A DNA stretch of 64,000 nt from Allorhizobium ampelinum S4. Lineage in GTDB: Bacteria > Pseudomonadota > Alphaproteobacteria > Rhizobiales > Rhizobiaceae. The notes under the pieces were generated by a model that searched no databases, was not told where the DNA came from, and worked only from the letters and a program-made list of their open reading frames with translations. Every line of letters begins with the position of its first letter. The stretch's first letter is position 1. The translations under genes and the position numbers were made by a program. Location: positions 14,731 through 78,730 of the forward strand of contig NC_011986.1 in NCBI RefSeq assembly GCF_000016285.1, given 5' to 3'. Below, one piece after another: positions 33,848 through 43,776 of the stretch.

Positions 33848-36328
33848 TCAGGTTGTCTTGAAGCGTCGCAGGCGCAGGGCGTTGGCCAGTACGAACACGC
33901 TGGACAGGCCCATCGCGCCAGCGGCGAGGATCGGCGACAGCAGCGTGCCGTTAACCGGGTAGAGGACGCCGGCCGCAACAGGCACGAGGCTGACGTTGTA
34001 GGCGAAGGCCCAGAACAGGTTCTGCCGGATGTTGCGGATTGTCGCCTTGCTGATGGCAATCGCACGCGGCACGCCATTCAGATCACCCGACATCAGAACG
34101 ACGTCGGCACTTTCTATAGCGATGTCGGTTCCGGTCCCGACCGCGAGGCCAATGTCGGCTTCCGAAAGGGCCGGCGCATCGTTGATGCCGTCGCCGATGA
34201 AAGCCACCTTGCGCCCGCCGCTCCGCAGCTTGCGGACCGCTTCGACCTTGCCGTCCGGCAGGACTTCGGCGACGACTTCGTCGATGTCGAGCTGGCGGGC
34301 GATGGCCTGGGCGGTGCGCCTGTTGTCCCCCGTGATCATCGCGACCTTGAGACCGAGCGCATGCAGGGTCTTGATGGCTTGCGGCGTCGTGTCCTTTATG
34401 GGGTCGGCCACTGCGATAATCGCGGCCAGTCTGCCGTCGATAGCGGCATAGAGCGGTGACTTGCCCGCATCGCCCAAGGCGGCCGCCTGCGCCGAGAACG
34501 CCGAGACGTCGATGCCGCTTTTCGTCATGGATCGGTCGGCACCGACCAGCACTGTCCGGCCGTCGATCCGGCCGCTCACCCCGTAGCCGGGGGCAGCCTC
34601 GAAATCAGAGACGTCGGAAAGTGAAAGGCCGTCGGCCTTCGCCGCTGCGACGATGGCTTCGGCGATCGGGTGTTCGGACTGCGTCTCCAGGCCTGCCACT
34701 AGCCGCAGCGTTTCGGCGCGGTCGAAGCCGTCGCTGACCACGAAGTCTGTCAATTCCGGTTTGCCCTTCGTCAATGTGCCGGTCTTGTCCAATGCGACGA
34801 CATCGACATCGCGCAGTGTCTGGAGCGCTTCGCCCTTGCGAAAGAGGATACCGAGTTCGGCTGCGCGCCCAGTGCCGACCATGATGGACGTCGGGGTGGC
34901 AAGGCCCATAGCGCAAGGGCAGGCGATGATCAGTACGGCGACGGCGTTGATCAGAGCAAAGGTGAGCGCCGGCGAGGGGCCAAACAGCAGCCAAGCCAGG
35001 AAGGTGAGGGCGGCCGCGGCGATGACAGCCGGGACAAACCATCCCGTGACCCGATCGACAAGCGCCTGGATCGGCAGCTTCGAGCCCTGCGCCGCCTCGA
35101 CCATTTTGATGATCTGGGCGAGAAGCGTGTCCGCGTCGATCTTCGTCGCCTCGAACGTAAAGGACCCCGTTTTGTTGATCGTGCCGCCAACGACATCGTC
35201 ACCAGCGGATTTCTTTACCGGAACGGGCTCGCCCGTGATCATGGACTCGTCCACGTAAGAACCACCATCGACGAGGCGGCCGTCGACCGGGACTTTCTCG
35301 CCGGGGCGGATGCGCACTATGTCGCCGAGTGACACGGCTCCGATTTCGATCTCGACGAAGTCCTCGCCTCGCTTCACGTGCGCGGTCTTCGCCTGAAGGC
35401 CGATGAGGTGCTTGATCGCCTGACTGGTCTTGCCTTTGGCGCGCGCTTCCAGGTAGCGGCCGAGCAGGATCAGCGTGACGATAACGGCTGCCGCCTCGTA
35501 GTAGACGTTGGCGGTGCCAGAAGGCAGGACACCAGGCAGGAACGTCGCGACGACGGAATAACCCCAAGCGGCCGACGTGCCCAGCACCACCAGCGAATTC
35601 ATGTCGGGGGTCCAGTGAAGCAGGTTGGGAACGCCCTTCCTGAAAAAGCGGAGCCCAGGTCCGAACAGGACGGCGGTGGCGAGCACGAACTGGATGACGA
35701 GGTTGTTGCCCATGCCGATGTTCACCATGATCCAGTCATGGAGGGCCGGGATGAAATGCGACCCCATCTCTAGGACGAACAGAGGAAGCGTCAGCGCCGC
35801 GGACAGGGCCAGCGACATCGTCAGGCGGTTGGCCTCGCGGTCTCGACGATCCTCGTCGTTGTCCGTGGAACGGACAGCGGTTATCCTGCGCACCTCATAG
35901 CCCGCGGCGCGTACGGCATCCTCAAGGACGAGTGTGGAGGTTCCGGAGACGACACGAACGGTAGCCTTTTCGGTCGCGAGGTTGACCGTTGCTTGTCTCA
36001 CACCCTGAACGGACTTCAGTGCCTTCTCGACGCGGGACACGCACGAGGCACAGGTCATGCCCTCGACGCCGAGCTCGCGGGTTTCGAGTTTGGGTTCATA
36101 ACCGGCCTTCTCGATAGCCTGGAGGACAGCTTCGGTTGGTACCACCTCATTATAGGTGACGGTTGCGCGCTCGGTGGCGAGGTTGACGATGGCGGAAGCG
36201 ACCCCTGGAACAGCGGCGATGGCTTTCTCGACACGCACGACGCAGGATGCGCAGCTCATGCCTTCGATCCCGAAATCGGTTGGAAGGGGCAAGGTCTTGG
36301 AGGCTTCGATCTTCGGGATGGCAGTCAT
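33848..36328 (-). CDS. copA: P1B-type Cu(I) ATPase with two HMA domains (CopA/ActP)
   Basis: 826 aa. Two N-terminal HMA domains, GMSCASC (about residue 23) and GMTCASC (about 90). Eight membrane helices, CPC in [24 protein letters not shown] with the phosphorylated Asp, SEHPIAEAI and [14 protein letters not shown]. Exports cytosolic Cu(I). An HmrR-type operator-promoter lies directly upstream, and the regulator gene is directly downstream, the classical rhizobial actP-hmrR arrangement. Confidence 0.95.
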   Translation of the reverse strand: MTAIPKIEASKTLPLPTDFGIEGMSCASCVVRVEKAIAAVPGVASAIVNLATERATVTYNEVVPTEAVLQAIEKAGYEPKLETRELGVEGMTCASCVSRVEKALKSVQGVRQATVNLATEKATVRVVSGTSTLVLEDAVRAAGYEVRRITAVRSTDNDEDRRDREANRLTMSLALSAALTLPLFVLEMGSHFIPALHDWIMVNIGMGNNLVIQFVLATAVLFGPGLRFFRKGVPNLLHWTPDMNSLVVLGTSAAWGYSVVATFLPGVLPSGTANVYYEAAAVIVTLILLGRYLEARAKGKTSQAIKHLIGLQAKTAHVKRGEDFVEIEIGAVSLGDIVRIRPGEKVPVDGRLVDGGSYVDESMITGEPVPVKKSAGDDVVGGTINKTGSFTFEATKIDADTLLAQIIKMVEAAQGSKLPIQALVDRVTGWFVPAVIAAAALTFLAWLLFGPSPALTFALINAVAVLIIACPCAMGLATPTSIMVGTGRAAELGILFRKGEALQTLRDVDVVALDKTGTLTKGKPELTDFVVSDGFDRAETLRLVAGLETQSEHPIAEAIVAAAKADGLSLSDVSDFEAAPGYGVSGRIDGRTVLVGADRSMTKSGIDVSAFSAQAAALGDAGKSPLYAAIDGRLAAIIAVADPIKDTTPQAIKTLHALGLKVAMITGDNRRTAQAIARQLDIDEVVAEVLPDGKVEAVRKLRSGGRKVAFIGDGINDAPALSEADIGLAVGTGTDIAIESADVVLMSGDLNGVPRAIAISKATIRNIRQNLFWAFAYNVSLVPVAAGVLYPVNGTLLSPILAAGAMGLSSVFVLANALRLRRFKTT

Positions 36329-36357
36329 CGGGAAATCCTTTTGCTTAACTGCTCATA

Positions 36358-36388
36358 TGGTTAGTCCTTCCAATCATGGGAAGGTCAA
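36358..36388 (-). promoter_or_regulatory. HmrR/CueR-type operator-promoter of copA
   Basis: On the minus strand TTGACC (36388-36383) and TAACCA (36363-36358) are 19 nt apart, the overlong spacer typical of MerR-family promoters. The spacer holds the dyad CCTTCC-N7-GGAAGG (36366-36384). About 30 bp before the copA start. Confidence 0.85.
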
Positions 36389-36480
36389 GAGGTGTCGTGG
36401 GAATTCGTACAACAGATTTCGCGGATAGAAAGTGCCTGGGTTAAGGCCGCCCCAGCAACAGGGACGGCCGCTGATCTAAC

Positions 36481-36684
36481 TCAACGTGTCGTGTAAGACA
36501 CCGGATATCCCGCGTCTTGGATCGCCTTGCCGATGATGGCCGGGTCCAGCGTTGTTTCGACAGTTGCGCTCTTGGAAGCGAGGTCTACGGTGGCGACTGC
36601 AGCCGGATCGGCGGCTTTGATGGCTTTCTCGACGGTGCCCTTGCAGTGGCCGCATGTCATGTTCTGGATATTGAACTCATACAT
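36481..36684 (-). CDS. copZ: CopZ-like cytosolic copper chaperone
   Basis: 67 aa from ATG 36684, with GGAGAC as Shine-Dalgarno. Single HMA domain with NMTCGHCKGTVEKAI and the C-terminal IQDAGYPVSY. Delivers Cu(I) to CopA and/or HmrR. Controlled by its own 19-bp-spaced operator. It is transcribed towards copA, 152 bp away, but separately because copA has its own operator. Confidence 0.92.
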   Translation of the reverse strand: MYEFNIQNMTCGHCKGTVEKAIKAADPAAVATVDLASKSATVETTLDPAIIGKAIQDAGYPVSYTTR

Positions 36685-36713
36685 CTTGATGTCTCCTGTC
36701 GATGTGCTGGTTT

Positions 36714-36744
36714 GATATGGGGCTTCCAACGATGGGAGGGTCAA
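36714..36744 (-). promoter_or_regulatory. HmrR/CueR-type operator-promoter of copZ
   Basis: On the minus strand TTGACC (36744-36739) and CATATC (36719-36714) are 19 nt apart with the dyad CCTCC-N7-GGAAG in the spacer (one mismatch against a perfect repeat). Same layout as the copA operator. Confidence 0.82.
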
Positions 36745-36876
36745 GGCCCAGTGGCCAAGATTTGGCGTTTCCGAATCCGGGCACACGCGGATGGATCAAC
36801 CTCTTCGACGAGATCCCGCATAAACAGCGGCAGCAATTTTCCGTGAGATGTCTTCCCATGGCGATGGCTCCGTGCC

Positions 36877-37263
36877 ATGACTAGTGCCATGAGGTTCGTA
36901 AAGGTCATCTATCGACTGCTGTTCGTGACCGCCATTCTCGGGATCGTCATCGGTCCGATGAGCGTAGGCGCGGCTGACAGCGTCATGGCCGCCTCACTGC
37001 CTGTGGTGATGGACGGTATGGCTGGCATGGACATGCCTGACGACCTGCCGTGCTGTCCCGACGAACAACCGGACAAGCCAGACTGCGCGTGCAAATCCTG
37101 CCCGTTTGCTGTGATCTGCACGACGATGATCGTCGGTCAACTGGCAACCTCTCATTCCTGGTCGTTGAATATCGGTTGGGTCGCTCATCGGTTCCTCATG
37201 CCCCCGCATGGGGAGCTTGCTTCCTCACTGGTCTACCCGCCAGTCCGTCCTCCACGAGTCTGA
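36877..37263 (+). CDS. Small exported Cys/Met-rich protein (DUF2946-like architecture)
   Basis: 128 aa (an ATG at 36889 would give 124). Signal/anchor LLFVTAILGIVIGPMSVGA, Met-rich stretch (MDGMAGMDMPDD), CCPDEQPDKPDCACKSCPF, a hydrophobic segment, and the Pro-rich end (YPPVRPPRV) that marks the family of four in this island. Divergent from copZ and upstream of the FixH-CusBA genes, so probably copper-related. Confidence 0.65.
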   Translation: MTSAMRFVKVIYRLLFVTAILGIVIGPMSVGAADSVMAASLPVVMDGMAGMDMPDDLPCCPDEQPDKPDCACKSCPFAVICTTMIVGQLATSHSWSLNIGWVAHRFLMPPHGELASSLVYPPVRPPRV

Positions 37264-37385
37264 TCTCACGTCCTTGAACACGTCGTCGATTCAGCACGGC
37301 CGCAGGTTCGCGTCCGTGCTGTAGCGATGGCGATCCATTTGACTGAGGACGAGGTCGCAGACCCGTCCGAATGAGACATTGAACC

Positions 37386-37790
37386 ATGAGAAATTTCACC
37401 TTTAACGCGAGGAGCCCGCTCTTCGCCGGCGCATTTCTGTTAGGCACCGCCAACGCTTCGTTGGCGGGAGCGCAGGACTACGAATTCCAAGCCGTCCAGA
37501 CCGAGATCAAGCAGGGGCCGGCGGCGACCGTGTCCGTACGCCTGATCGACAAGCGCACGGGCAAGACCGTTCCCGACGCCGTTATCTTCACGACGCGGAT
37601 GGACATGGCTCCCGATGGCATGGAAACGATGACCACAAAGGTAGACCTGGCAACCTCCGGGGAGCCGGGCGTCTACGCCTTTACGACCAATCTTTCCATG
37701 GAAGGCGGATGGCGTTTCCAGGTCGCCGCCAAGGTCCAGGGTGAGCCTGAGACCGTCAAGGGCGAAGTCGTCCTGAAGGCTGTCCCGTGA
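37386..37790 (+). CDS. FixH/YtkA-like periplasmic protein
   Basis: 134 aa with a signal peptide (ending LAGAQD) and an Ig-like beta fold: VSVRLIDKRTGKTVPDAVIF, MAPDGMETMTTKV, then GVYAFTTNLSMEGGWRFQV, as in FixH/YtkA domains. Overlaps the CusB-like gene by 4 bp (ATGA), so it belongs to the efflux operon and may help load copper. Confidence 0.82.
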   Translation: MRNFTFNARSPLFAGAFLLGTANASLAGAQDYEFQAVQTEIKQGPAATVSVRLIDKRTGKTVPDAVIFTTRMDMAPDGMETMTTKVDLATSGEPGVYAFTTNLSMEGGWRFQVAAKVQGEPETVKGEVVLKAVP

Positions 37791-39214
37791 ACATCCCGCG
37801 CATCATTGCCACGCTCTCCCTCGCCGCGATCGTCGGCGGGGGAGGCTATTGGGCCGGGAAGTACGATGTCGGTGCATTTTTTCAGGGGGGCGTCAAAGGG
37901 ACCGGGATGGCCGCCGAGGCGGAACCGCGACGCGAAGGAACGGGAGCGGTGATCTATTACCGCCATCCGGACGGGTTGGCCGAATACTCCGCCACGCCAA
38001 AGAACACCGATGACGGGCGGCTATTCGTTCCTGTTCGAGCAAGCGAGGACATCAGCCTCGGCCCAAGCGGAGCCGTCGCGCCGTCACCCGATACGGCATC
38101 CGTCTCACTCGAGCGTAAAATCTTGTACTACCGCAACCCCATGGGGCTTCCCGACACGTCCAAGGTTCCGAAGAAGGATTCAATGGGGATGGACTATCTT
38201 CCCGTCTATGACGGCGACGTCAGCGACAGTTCAACGGTGAAGGTCCCTCTCGGTAAACTCCAGCGGACGGGGGTGAGGACTGCGCTGGCCGAAGTGACAA
38301 CCGTCAGCCGGAAAATCCGAGTCCCCGGGACAGTCACATTGGACGAGCGTAGGGTGAGCATCATTTCGATGCGGGCAGATGCCTTCGTGGAGGACGTGGC
38401 GAATGTCACGACCGGCGATGCGATCACGAAGGGCGAAAACCTCTTTCAGTTCTATTCAAAGGAGATCGCCACCGCCGGAGCGGAATACGCAGCCGAGATG
38501 CGCAACGGGGCAAAGTCCAACCCTGACTCCGGGGCGGCGCTTCGTTTGAAAAATCTGGGCGTGCCCACGGCAACGATCGGCAGCATCGCGAGCGAGAGGA
38601 AAGTGCCGCAAAGTATCGCTTACACGTCGCCGCGTGACGGCGTCGTGCTCGAGCGTATGGCTGTGAGCGGCATGATGGCCGAGGCTGGCGACATTCTTTT
38701 TCGCATCGCAGACGTGTCCAGGGTCTGGGTAATCGCCGACGTGCCGGAATATGAGCTAAGCGCGGTCCGCAAGGGAGCCGTCGTTTCCGTGATCGTCCGC
38801 AATCTGCCCGGTACGACATTCAAGGGGACGGTCGATCTCATCTATCCCGAGGTCCAGATGCAGACCCGGACGACGAAGGTCAGGATCGAGCTTCCGAACC
38901 CTAGCGGCCAACTGATGTCCAACATGTATGCCGAGGTCGAGATCGAAGCCGGATCTGGAAACCCAGTCGTCGCCGTTCCCAACAGTTCGGTCATTGACAC
39001 GGGCGACCGCCAGCTCGTCTTCATCGATAAGGGCGAGGGCAGGTTCGAACCGATGAACGTCGCGCTGGGTGTCCGAGGTGAGGACATGACCGAGATCACC
39101 AAAGGGATCGCCGCTGGCGACCGTGTGGTCGTGTCGGCCAACTTCCTGCTGGACGCCGAAAGCAACCTGAACGCCGCGTTGAGCGCGCTGACAGCGGATG
39201 AGGTGAAACCATGA
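37787..39214 (+). CDS. cusB: CusB-like RND efflux adaptor with metal-binding modules
   Basis: 475 aa membrane-fusion protein. N-terminal membrane anchor, then two heavy-metal-binding modules (a degenerate YYRHPDG...LFVPV and a better one YYRNPMGLPDTSKVPKKDSMGMDYLPVY), then the barrel-sandwich/alpha-hairpin/beta-barrel body (GTVTLDERRVSIISMRADAFVEDV; YTSPRDGVVLERMAV; VWVIADVPEYELSAV). Links the inner-membrane pump to a TolC-type duct. ATGA overlap with the pump gene. Confidence 0.92.
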   Translation: MNIPRIIATLSLAAIVGGGGYWAGKYDVGAFFQGGVKGTGMAAEAEPRREGTGAVIYYRHPDGLAEYSATPKNTDDGRLFVPVRASEDISLGPSGAVAPSPDTASVSLERKILYYRNPMGLPDTSKVPKKDSMGMDYLPVYDGDVSDSSTVKVPLGKLQRTGVRTALAEVTTVSRKIRVPGTVTLDERRVSIISMRADAFVEDVANVTTGDAITKGENLFQFYSKEIATAGAEYAAEMRNGAKSNPDSGAALRLKNLGVPTATIGSIASERKVPQSIAYTSPRDGVVLERMAVSGMMAEAGDILFRIADVSRVWVIADVPEYELSAVRKGAVVSVIVRNLPGTTFKGTVDLIYPEVQMQTRTTKVRIELPNPSGQLMSNMYAEVEIEAGSGNPVVAVPNSSVIDTGDRQLVFIDKGEGRFEPMNVALGVRGEDMTEITKGIAAGDRVVVSANFLLDAESNLNAALSALTADEVKP

Positions 39215-42200
39215 TTGCCAACATTATCTCATGGTCCGCCCGCAACTTGGTCCTCATCTTCGTCGGCGCTACTCTTTCCATCGCGGGCGGCGTCTATGCG
39301 TTGCGCACGCTTCCGCTCGATGCCATCCCCGACCTCTCAGACGTCCAGGTCATCGTGTTCACCGACTATCCCGGCCAGGCTCCGCAGGTAGTCGAGGATC
39401 AGGTCACCTATCCGCTGACGACCTCGATGCTGACCGTGCCGAAGTCTAAGGTCGTCCGTGGGTTCTCGTTCTTCGGCGTTTCGTTCGTCTACGTGATTTT
39501 CGAGGACGGAACCGACCCCTACTGGGCACGCAGCCGCGTGCTCGAATATCTGAACGCGGCCGCGAGCCGCCTGCCGGACGAGGTGTCACCGAGCCTCGGT
39601 CCCGATGCGACGGGTGTGGGCTGGGTTTACCAATACGCCGTCGTCGCCAAGGAACTGTCGCTGGCCGAACTTCGGTCGCTTCAGGACTGGGTCGTGCGCT
39701 TTGCCGTCTCCAAATCCGAGGGCGTTGCCGAGGTGGCCAGTGTAGGCGGCTTCGTCAAGCAGTACTCCATCGTCGTTGACCCGGCCCGCCTGAAGGCCCA
39801 GAGCGTCTCGCTTTCCGATATCGCCAACGCGGTCCGCTCCAGCAACCGCGACGTCGGTGGGCGCACGATCGAGCTTTCCGAGTTCGAGTTCATGGTCCGG
39901 GGCAAGGGCTACCTGCAGGGCATCAAGGACATCGAGAACATCGTCCTCAAGACGAATGCGGGGGTTCCGCTGCGTCTGTCCGACGTGGCCAGGGTCGAAC
40001 TGGTCCCAGACGAGCGGCGCGGCATCACCGAACTGAACGGCGAGGGCGAGGTCGCCAGCGGGATCGTCCTTCAGCGAGACGGAGCAAACGCGCTGACCGT
40101 TATCGAAAACGCCAAGGAAAGCTTGGCGGCGGTACAAAACAGTCTCCCGGCAGGTACCGAGATCAAGCCCGTTTACGATCGCTCGACGCTGATAGAAGCG
40201 GCAATCGAAACCCTCAAAGCCACGCTCATCGAGGAGTCGATCGTGGTCGCCCTGGTGACGATCGCGTTCCTCTTGCACGTTCGCAGCGCGCTTGTGGCGA
40301 TCATCATGTTGCCTATCGGCATCCTGATGGCGTTCATGGCGATGCGTGCGCTCGGCCTCGGTTCGAACATTATGAGCCTGGGCGGTATCGCCATCGCCAT
40401 CGGCGCGATGATCGACGCGGCCATCGTCATGATCGAGAACGCCCACAAACATCTCGAGCGTGCGCCACCGGGCAAGCCTCGAACCGAGGTCCTTATCGAA
40501 GCGGCGAGCGAAGTCGGCCCCGCGCTGTTCTTCAGCCTGCTGATCATCACCGTGTCGTTCCTGCCGATCTTCACGCTGGAATCGCAGGAGGGCCGCCTGT
40601 TCGGGCCACTCGCCTTCACCAAGACGTTCGCCATGGCGGCGGCCGCACTGCTGTCGATCACGCTTGTCCCGGCACTGATGATCCTGTTCGTCCGGGGCCG
40701 CATTGTCCCGGAACACAAGAACCCCCTCAACCGACTGCTGATCTGGATATACCGCCCGGTGATCGCTGGCGTCCTGAAGGCCAAGAGCCTTACGATCCTG
40801 GCGGCTATCGTAATCCTCGCCGTGACCGTCTGGCCCGTCCAGCACATCGGCAGCGAGTTCATGCCCAGTCTCGACGAAGGTACGCTGATGTACATGCCGA
40901 CAACGCTGCCCGGCCTGTCGGTGACAAAGGCTGCCGAACTGATGCAGACGCAGGACCGGATCATCAAGTCGTTCCCGGAAGTCGAGACTGTGTTCGGCAA
41001 AGCGGGGCGCGCGCTGACGGCGACCGATCCGGCTCCGACGGAGATGTTCGAGACGATCATCACCCTCAAGCCGAAATCCGAATGGCGACCGGGTGTCACC
41101 TCCGACAGTCTCAAGCAGGAAATGGACGCTGCCCTCCAGTTCCCTGGCGTCTCCAATGCCTGGACCATGCCGATCCGCGCCCGCATCGACATGCTGTCCA
41201 CGGGGATCAGGACACCCGTCGGCGTCAAGGTATATGGCACCGAGCTGAAGGAGATGGAGAAGGTCGCCCGTGACATCGAGACAGTCCTCAAGACCGTTCC
41301 CGGAACGTCCAGCGCCTACGCCGAGCGTGTTATCGGCGGATACTATCTCGACATCATCCCTGACCGCATGGCTCTGGGGCGCTACGGACTTTCCATCGAC
41401 GACGTCCAGGACGTGATCGGGATGGCTCTAGGGTCCGAGGTCGTGACCTCGACTGTCGAGGGCAGGGAGCGGTATGGCGTCGCCATCCGTTACCCAAGGG
41501 CGTTCCGAAGCGATCCACAATCCATCGCCAGTGACGTCCAGGTCTCCTTGCCGGGTGGCGGTACGGTACCGCTCGGCGAGGTCGCTAAAGTTAAGCTCAC
41601 CCGGGGTGCGACGACCATACGGACCGAGAACGGCCAGCTAGCCCTCTATATCTTCGTCGATATCGCCAATCGGGACCTCGGGGGTTACGTAGCGGAAGCC
41701 CAGGCTTCCGTTGCAGCAAGCGTCGAGATGCCTCCAGGATATTCCGTCGCCTGGAGCGGCCAGTTCGAGTATCTCGAACGGGCGAAGGCCCGGCTGATGA
41801 TCGTCGTCCCGCTGACGCTCGCGCTGATCTTCCTGCTGCTCTACCTCAATTTCAAGGCGCTGACCGAGACGCTGATTGTCATGCTGTCCCTGCCGTTCGC
41901 TCTGGTCGGCGGCATCTGGATGATGTGGTGGCTGAGCTTCAACGCCTCTGTCGCCGTGGCAGTCGGCTTCATCGCGCTCGCTGGCGTCGCAGCCGAGACC
42001 GGGGTGATCATGCTGATCTATCTCGACCACGCTCTCAGGGACGAGAAGGCGAAATGCGAAGTCGAGGGCAGGATATTCGGACGGCAAGACCTCAACAGGG
42101 CTATCATGTTTGGAGCTGTCGAACGGGTGCGTCCCAAGATGATGACCGTCGTCGCGATCATGGCGGGCCTGGTACCGATCCTTTGGAGCACGGGTGCGGG

Positions 42201-42372
42201 GTCGGAGATCATGCAACGGATTGCCGTGCCGATGATCGGCGGAATGGTATCGTCCACATTGCTAACGCTAATCGTTATCCCCGCCGTCTACGGGCTGGTC
42301 AAGGGCTACGGATTGACGGGTGCGCGCGAGGAAAAGCAAGTCCCGGCATCCTTGGCCGCAAATCGGATTTGA
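39211..42372 (+). CDS. cusA: CusA-family heavy-metal RND efflux pump
   Basis: 1053 aa, normal for CusA. N-terminal helix then PLDAIPDLSDVQVIVFTDYPGQAPQ; TM4 motif GGIAIAIGAMIDAAIVMIENAHKHLE with the proton-relay acidic residues; periplasmic SEFMPSLDEGTLMYMPTTLPG containing one of the Met-triad residues; C-terminal helices LNFKALTETLIVML and GVAAETGVIMLIYLDHA. Exports Cu(I)/Ag(I) by proton antiport. Intact. Confidence 0.95.
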   Translation: MIANIISWSARNLVLIFVGATLSIAGGVYALRTLPLDAIPDLSDVQVIVFTDYPGQAPQVVEDQVTYPLTTSMLTVPKSKVVRGFSFFGVSFVYVIFEDGTDPYWARSRVLEYLNAAASRLPDEVSPSLGPDATGVGWVYQYAVVAKELSLAELRSLQDWVVRFAVSKSEGVAEVASVGGFVKQYSIVVDPARLKAQSVSLSDIANAVRSSNRDVGGRTIELSEFEFMVRGKGYLQGIKDIENIVLKTNAGVPLRLSDVARVELVPDERRGITELNGEGEVASGIVLQRDGANALTVIENAKESLAAVQNSLPAGTEIKPVYDRSTLIEAAIETLKATLIEESIVVALVTIAFLLHVRSALVAIIMLPIGILMAFMAMRALGLGSNIMSLGGIAIAIGAMIDAAIVMIENAHKHLERAPPGKPRTEVLIEAASEVGPALFFSLLIITVSFLPIFTLESQEGRLFGPLAFTKTFAMAAAALLSITLVPALMILFVRGRIVPEHKNPLNRLLIWIYRPVIAGVLKAKSLTILAAIVILAVTVWPVQHIGSEFMPSLDEGTLMYMPTTLPGLSVTKAAELMQTQDRIIKSFPEVETVFGKAGRALTATDPAPTEMFETIITLKPKSEWRPGVTSDSLKQEMDAALQFPGVSNAWTMPIRARIDMLSTGIRTPVGVKVYGTELKEMEKVARDIETVLKTVPGTSSAYAERVIGGYYLDIIPDRMALGRYGLSIDDVQDVIGMALGSEVVTSTVEGRERYGVAIRYPRAFRSDPQSIASDVQVSLPGGGTVPLGEVAKVKLTRGATTIRTENGQLALYIFVDIANRDLGGYVAEAQASVAASVEMPPGYSVAWSGQFEYLERAKARLMIVVPLTLALIFLLLYLNFKALTETLIVMLSLPFALVGGIWMMWWLSFNASVAVAVGFIALAGVAAETGVIMLIYLDHALRDEKAKCEVEGRIFGRQDLNRAIMFGAVERVRPKMMTVVAIMAGLVPILWSTGAGSEIMQRIAVPMIGGMVSSTLLTLIVIPAVYGLVKGYGLTGAREEKQVPASLAANRI

Positions 42373-42386
42373 GAAGGAGAACCACG

Positions 42387-42842
42387 ATGAAAAGAAGAGA
42401 ATTCCTCTGGACACTGGCAGCCATCGGAGCATTGCCCGTTGTCGGAAAGGCGCGGGCAGCCGGCGAAAGCATGGTTGTCTATAAGGACCCGAACTGCGGC
42501 TGCTGCCGTGCCTGGGCCGACGCGATGACGAAAGCCGGGTTTGCCGTGAAGGCTGAAGACGTGGACGACATCAATGTGGTGAAGGACCGCTTTAAAGTCC
42601 CTGGCGATCTGCGGGGCTGCCACACCGCAGTCGTTGCCGGATACTACTTGGAGGGCCACGTTCCGCTGGAGGCGGTGACGAGACTGCTCGCGGAGAAGCC
42701 TGATATCGCGGGTCTCGCCGTACCGGGCATGCCTTTAGGGTCGTTGGGAATGGGGGGCAGCCCCAGCGCGTCGTACGACGTCATGTCCGTTGGGAAGGAC
42801 GGCGCTAGCACGCTTTACCAGGCGGTCAGGTCAAAAGGCTAG
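42387..42842 (+). CDS. DUF411 periplasmic metal-binding protein
   Basis: 151 aa from ATG 42387 with AGGAGA upstream. Tat-like signal (MKRREFLWTLAAIGALPVVG), then VYKDPNCGCCRAWADAMTKAGF and LRGCHTAVVAGYYLEGHVP, the Cys/His motifs of DUF411, and a Met/Gly-rich LAVPGMPLGSLGMGG. Frequently linked to copper efflux operons. Last gene of the cusBA operon. Confidence 0.9.
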   Translation: MKRREFLWTLAAIGALPVVGKARAAGESMVVYKDPNCGCCRAWADAMTKAGFAVKAEDVDDINVVKDRFKVPGDLRGCHTAVVAGYYLEGHVPLEAVTRLLAEKPDIAGLAVPGMPLGSLGMGGSPSASYDVMSVGKDGASTLYQAVRSKG

Positions 42843-43053
42843 TTTCTCGTAACTTCGCCTGACGCAATATATGCTCGCGAAGACGCCAGCGCAGCAGTCG
42901 CCGCCGCGCCGCCCCATCAGGGTGGCTCAAAGATACCGAAAGTGAATGCGGTTGCTTCAGCTAACAGCCTTCGCGGACTAACATGCGATATCCAGGGAGA
43001 CACGGAAACCACGATTCGCATTTTCATCGGTCGGCATGTGATGCTCATCACCT

Positions 43054-43617
43054 TCAGTTCCTGCTATGCGTGCCGGTCGATCGTTCGATGTCGCCGGTGT
43101 TGAGAAAATCGAGCAACCGCTGACCGTTGACGATCGTCAGGTTCGGGTTCGCGGCTGCAACATCCTTCGCGCCGGCGCCCGTCCGTCCGGTATGGATGAA
43201 GATCCCGCTGCAGTCCCGTGCAGCGAGGACAGCGCTGAAGGCCGCCACATGAGCGCGGTTGATGTGTTTGCCGTATCGCTTTGCCTGTAAAAGGTACGTT
43301 TCTCCCTCGATAACCACCGAACCATCCAGCCCGCCATCACCGCTATAGGACGCGTTGCGCCGAACGACATGGCCGCGCCGCTCAAAAGCCTCGAGCAAAA
43401 GTTCCTCGAATGTCAGGGGATCGATCTTGCGAAGGTAAGCCAAGCGCTGCGGCATTAGCGGAATGGTGTTGATCTTTGCCAGAACGCGGCGGGCCTGGTC
43501 CTGCTTGCGGCGGTGACGTCGCTCCTTGGCCTTCGGCCGGAGCAGCCGTCGCAACAGCAGAGCGGCCGCAAAAAGCGCGAGCGCGGCCGCAAGGATCATT
43601 ATCTCAGAGGGCTGCAT
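43054..43617 (-). CDS. Membrane-anchored Mrr-like restriction endonuclease-fold protein
   Basis: 187 aa. N-terminal membrane helix (IMILAAALALFAAALLLRRLL), basic linker, then an Mrr-cat domain: FEELLLEAFERRGHVV, GDGGLDGSVVIEG and the PD-(D/E)xK-type core Asp...QAKRYGK. Cleavage of incoming or modified DNA at the membrane is possible. Such topoisomerase/Mrr-like anchored proteins are common on plasmids and their role is not settled. Confidence 0.82.
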   Translation of the reverse strand: MQPSEIMILAAALALFAAALLLRRLLRPKAKERRHRRKQDQARRVLAKINTIPLMPQRLAYLRKIDPLTFEELLLEAFERRGHVVRRNASYSGDGGLDGSVVIEGETYLLQAKRYGKHINRAHVAAFSAVLAARDCSGIFIHTGRTGAGAKDVAAANPNLTIVNGQRLLDFLNTGDIERSTGTHSRN

Positions 43618-43750
43618 GCAGCCCTGCCCTACGGGGGCCTGCGGCGGCTTTCCCTGTTATGGTCTGTGCGATGACTGCCAAGTGTTGCTCAACCCTCGCC
43701 GCTGCGGTCGCGGCCCCCATCCAACGCCAACCCAATGAGACCGAAATAGA

Positions 43751-43770
43751 GGCGCGGCTTACGCCGCGCC
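43751..43770. terminator. GC-rich hairpin after the HTH gene
   Basis: GGCGCGGC-TTAC-GCCGCGCC, 8-bp perfect stem extended by ATAG/CTAT, 6 bp downstream of the HTH gene's stop on the minus strand. No strong T-tract. Confidence 0.5.
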
Positions 43771-43776
43771 CCTATC

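Noticed and set aside
39586..41291. Long minus-strand open frames (419 and 372 codons) inside cusA
   Set aside because: Entirely antisense to an intact CusA; typical of high-GC genes.
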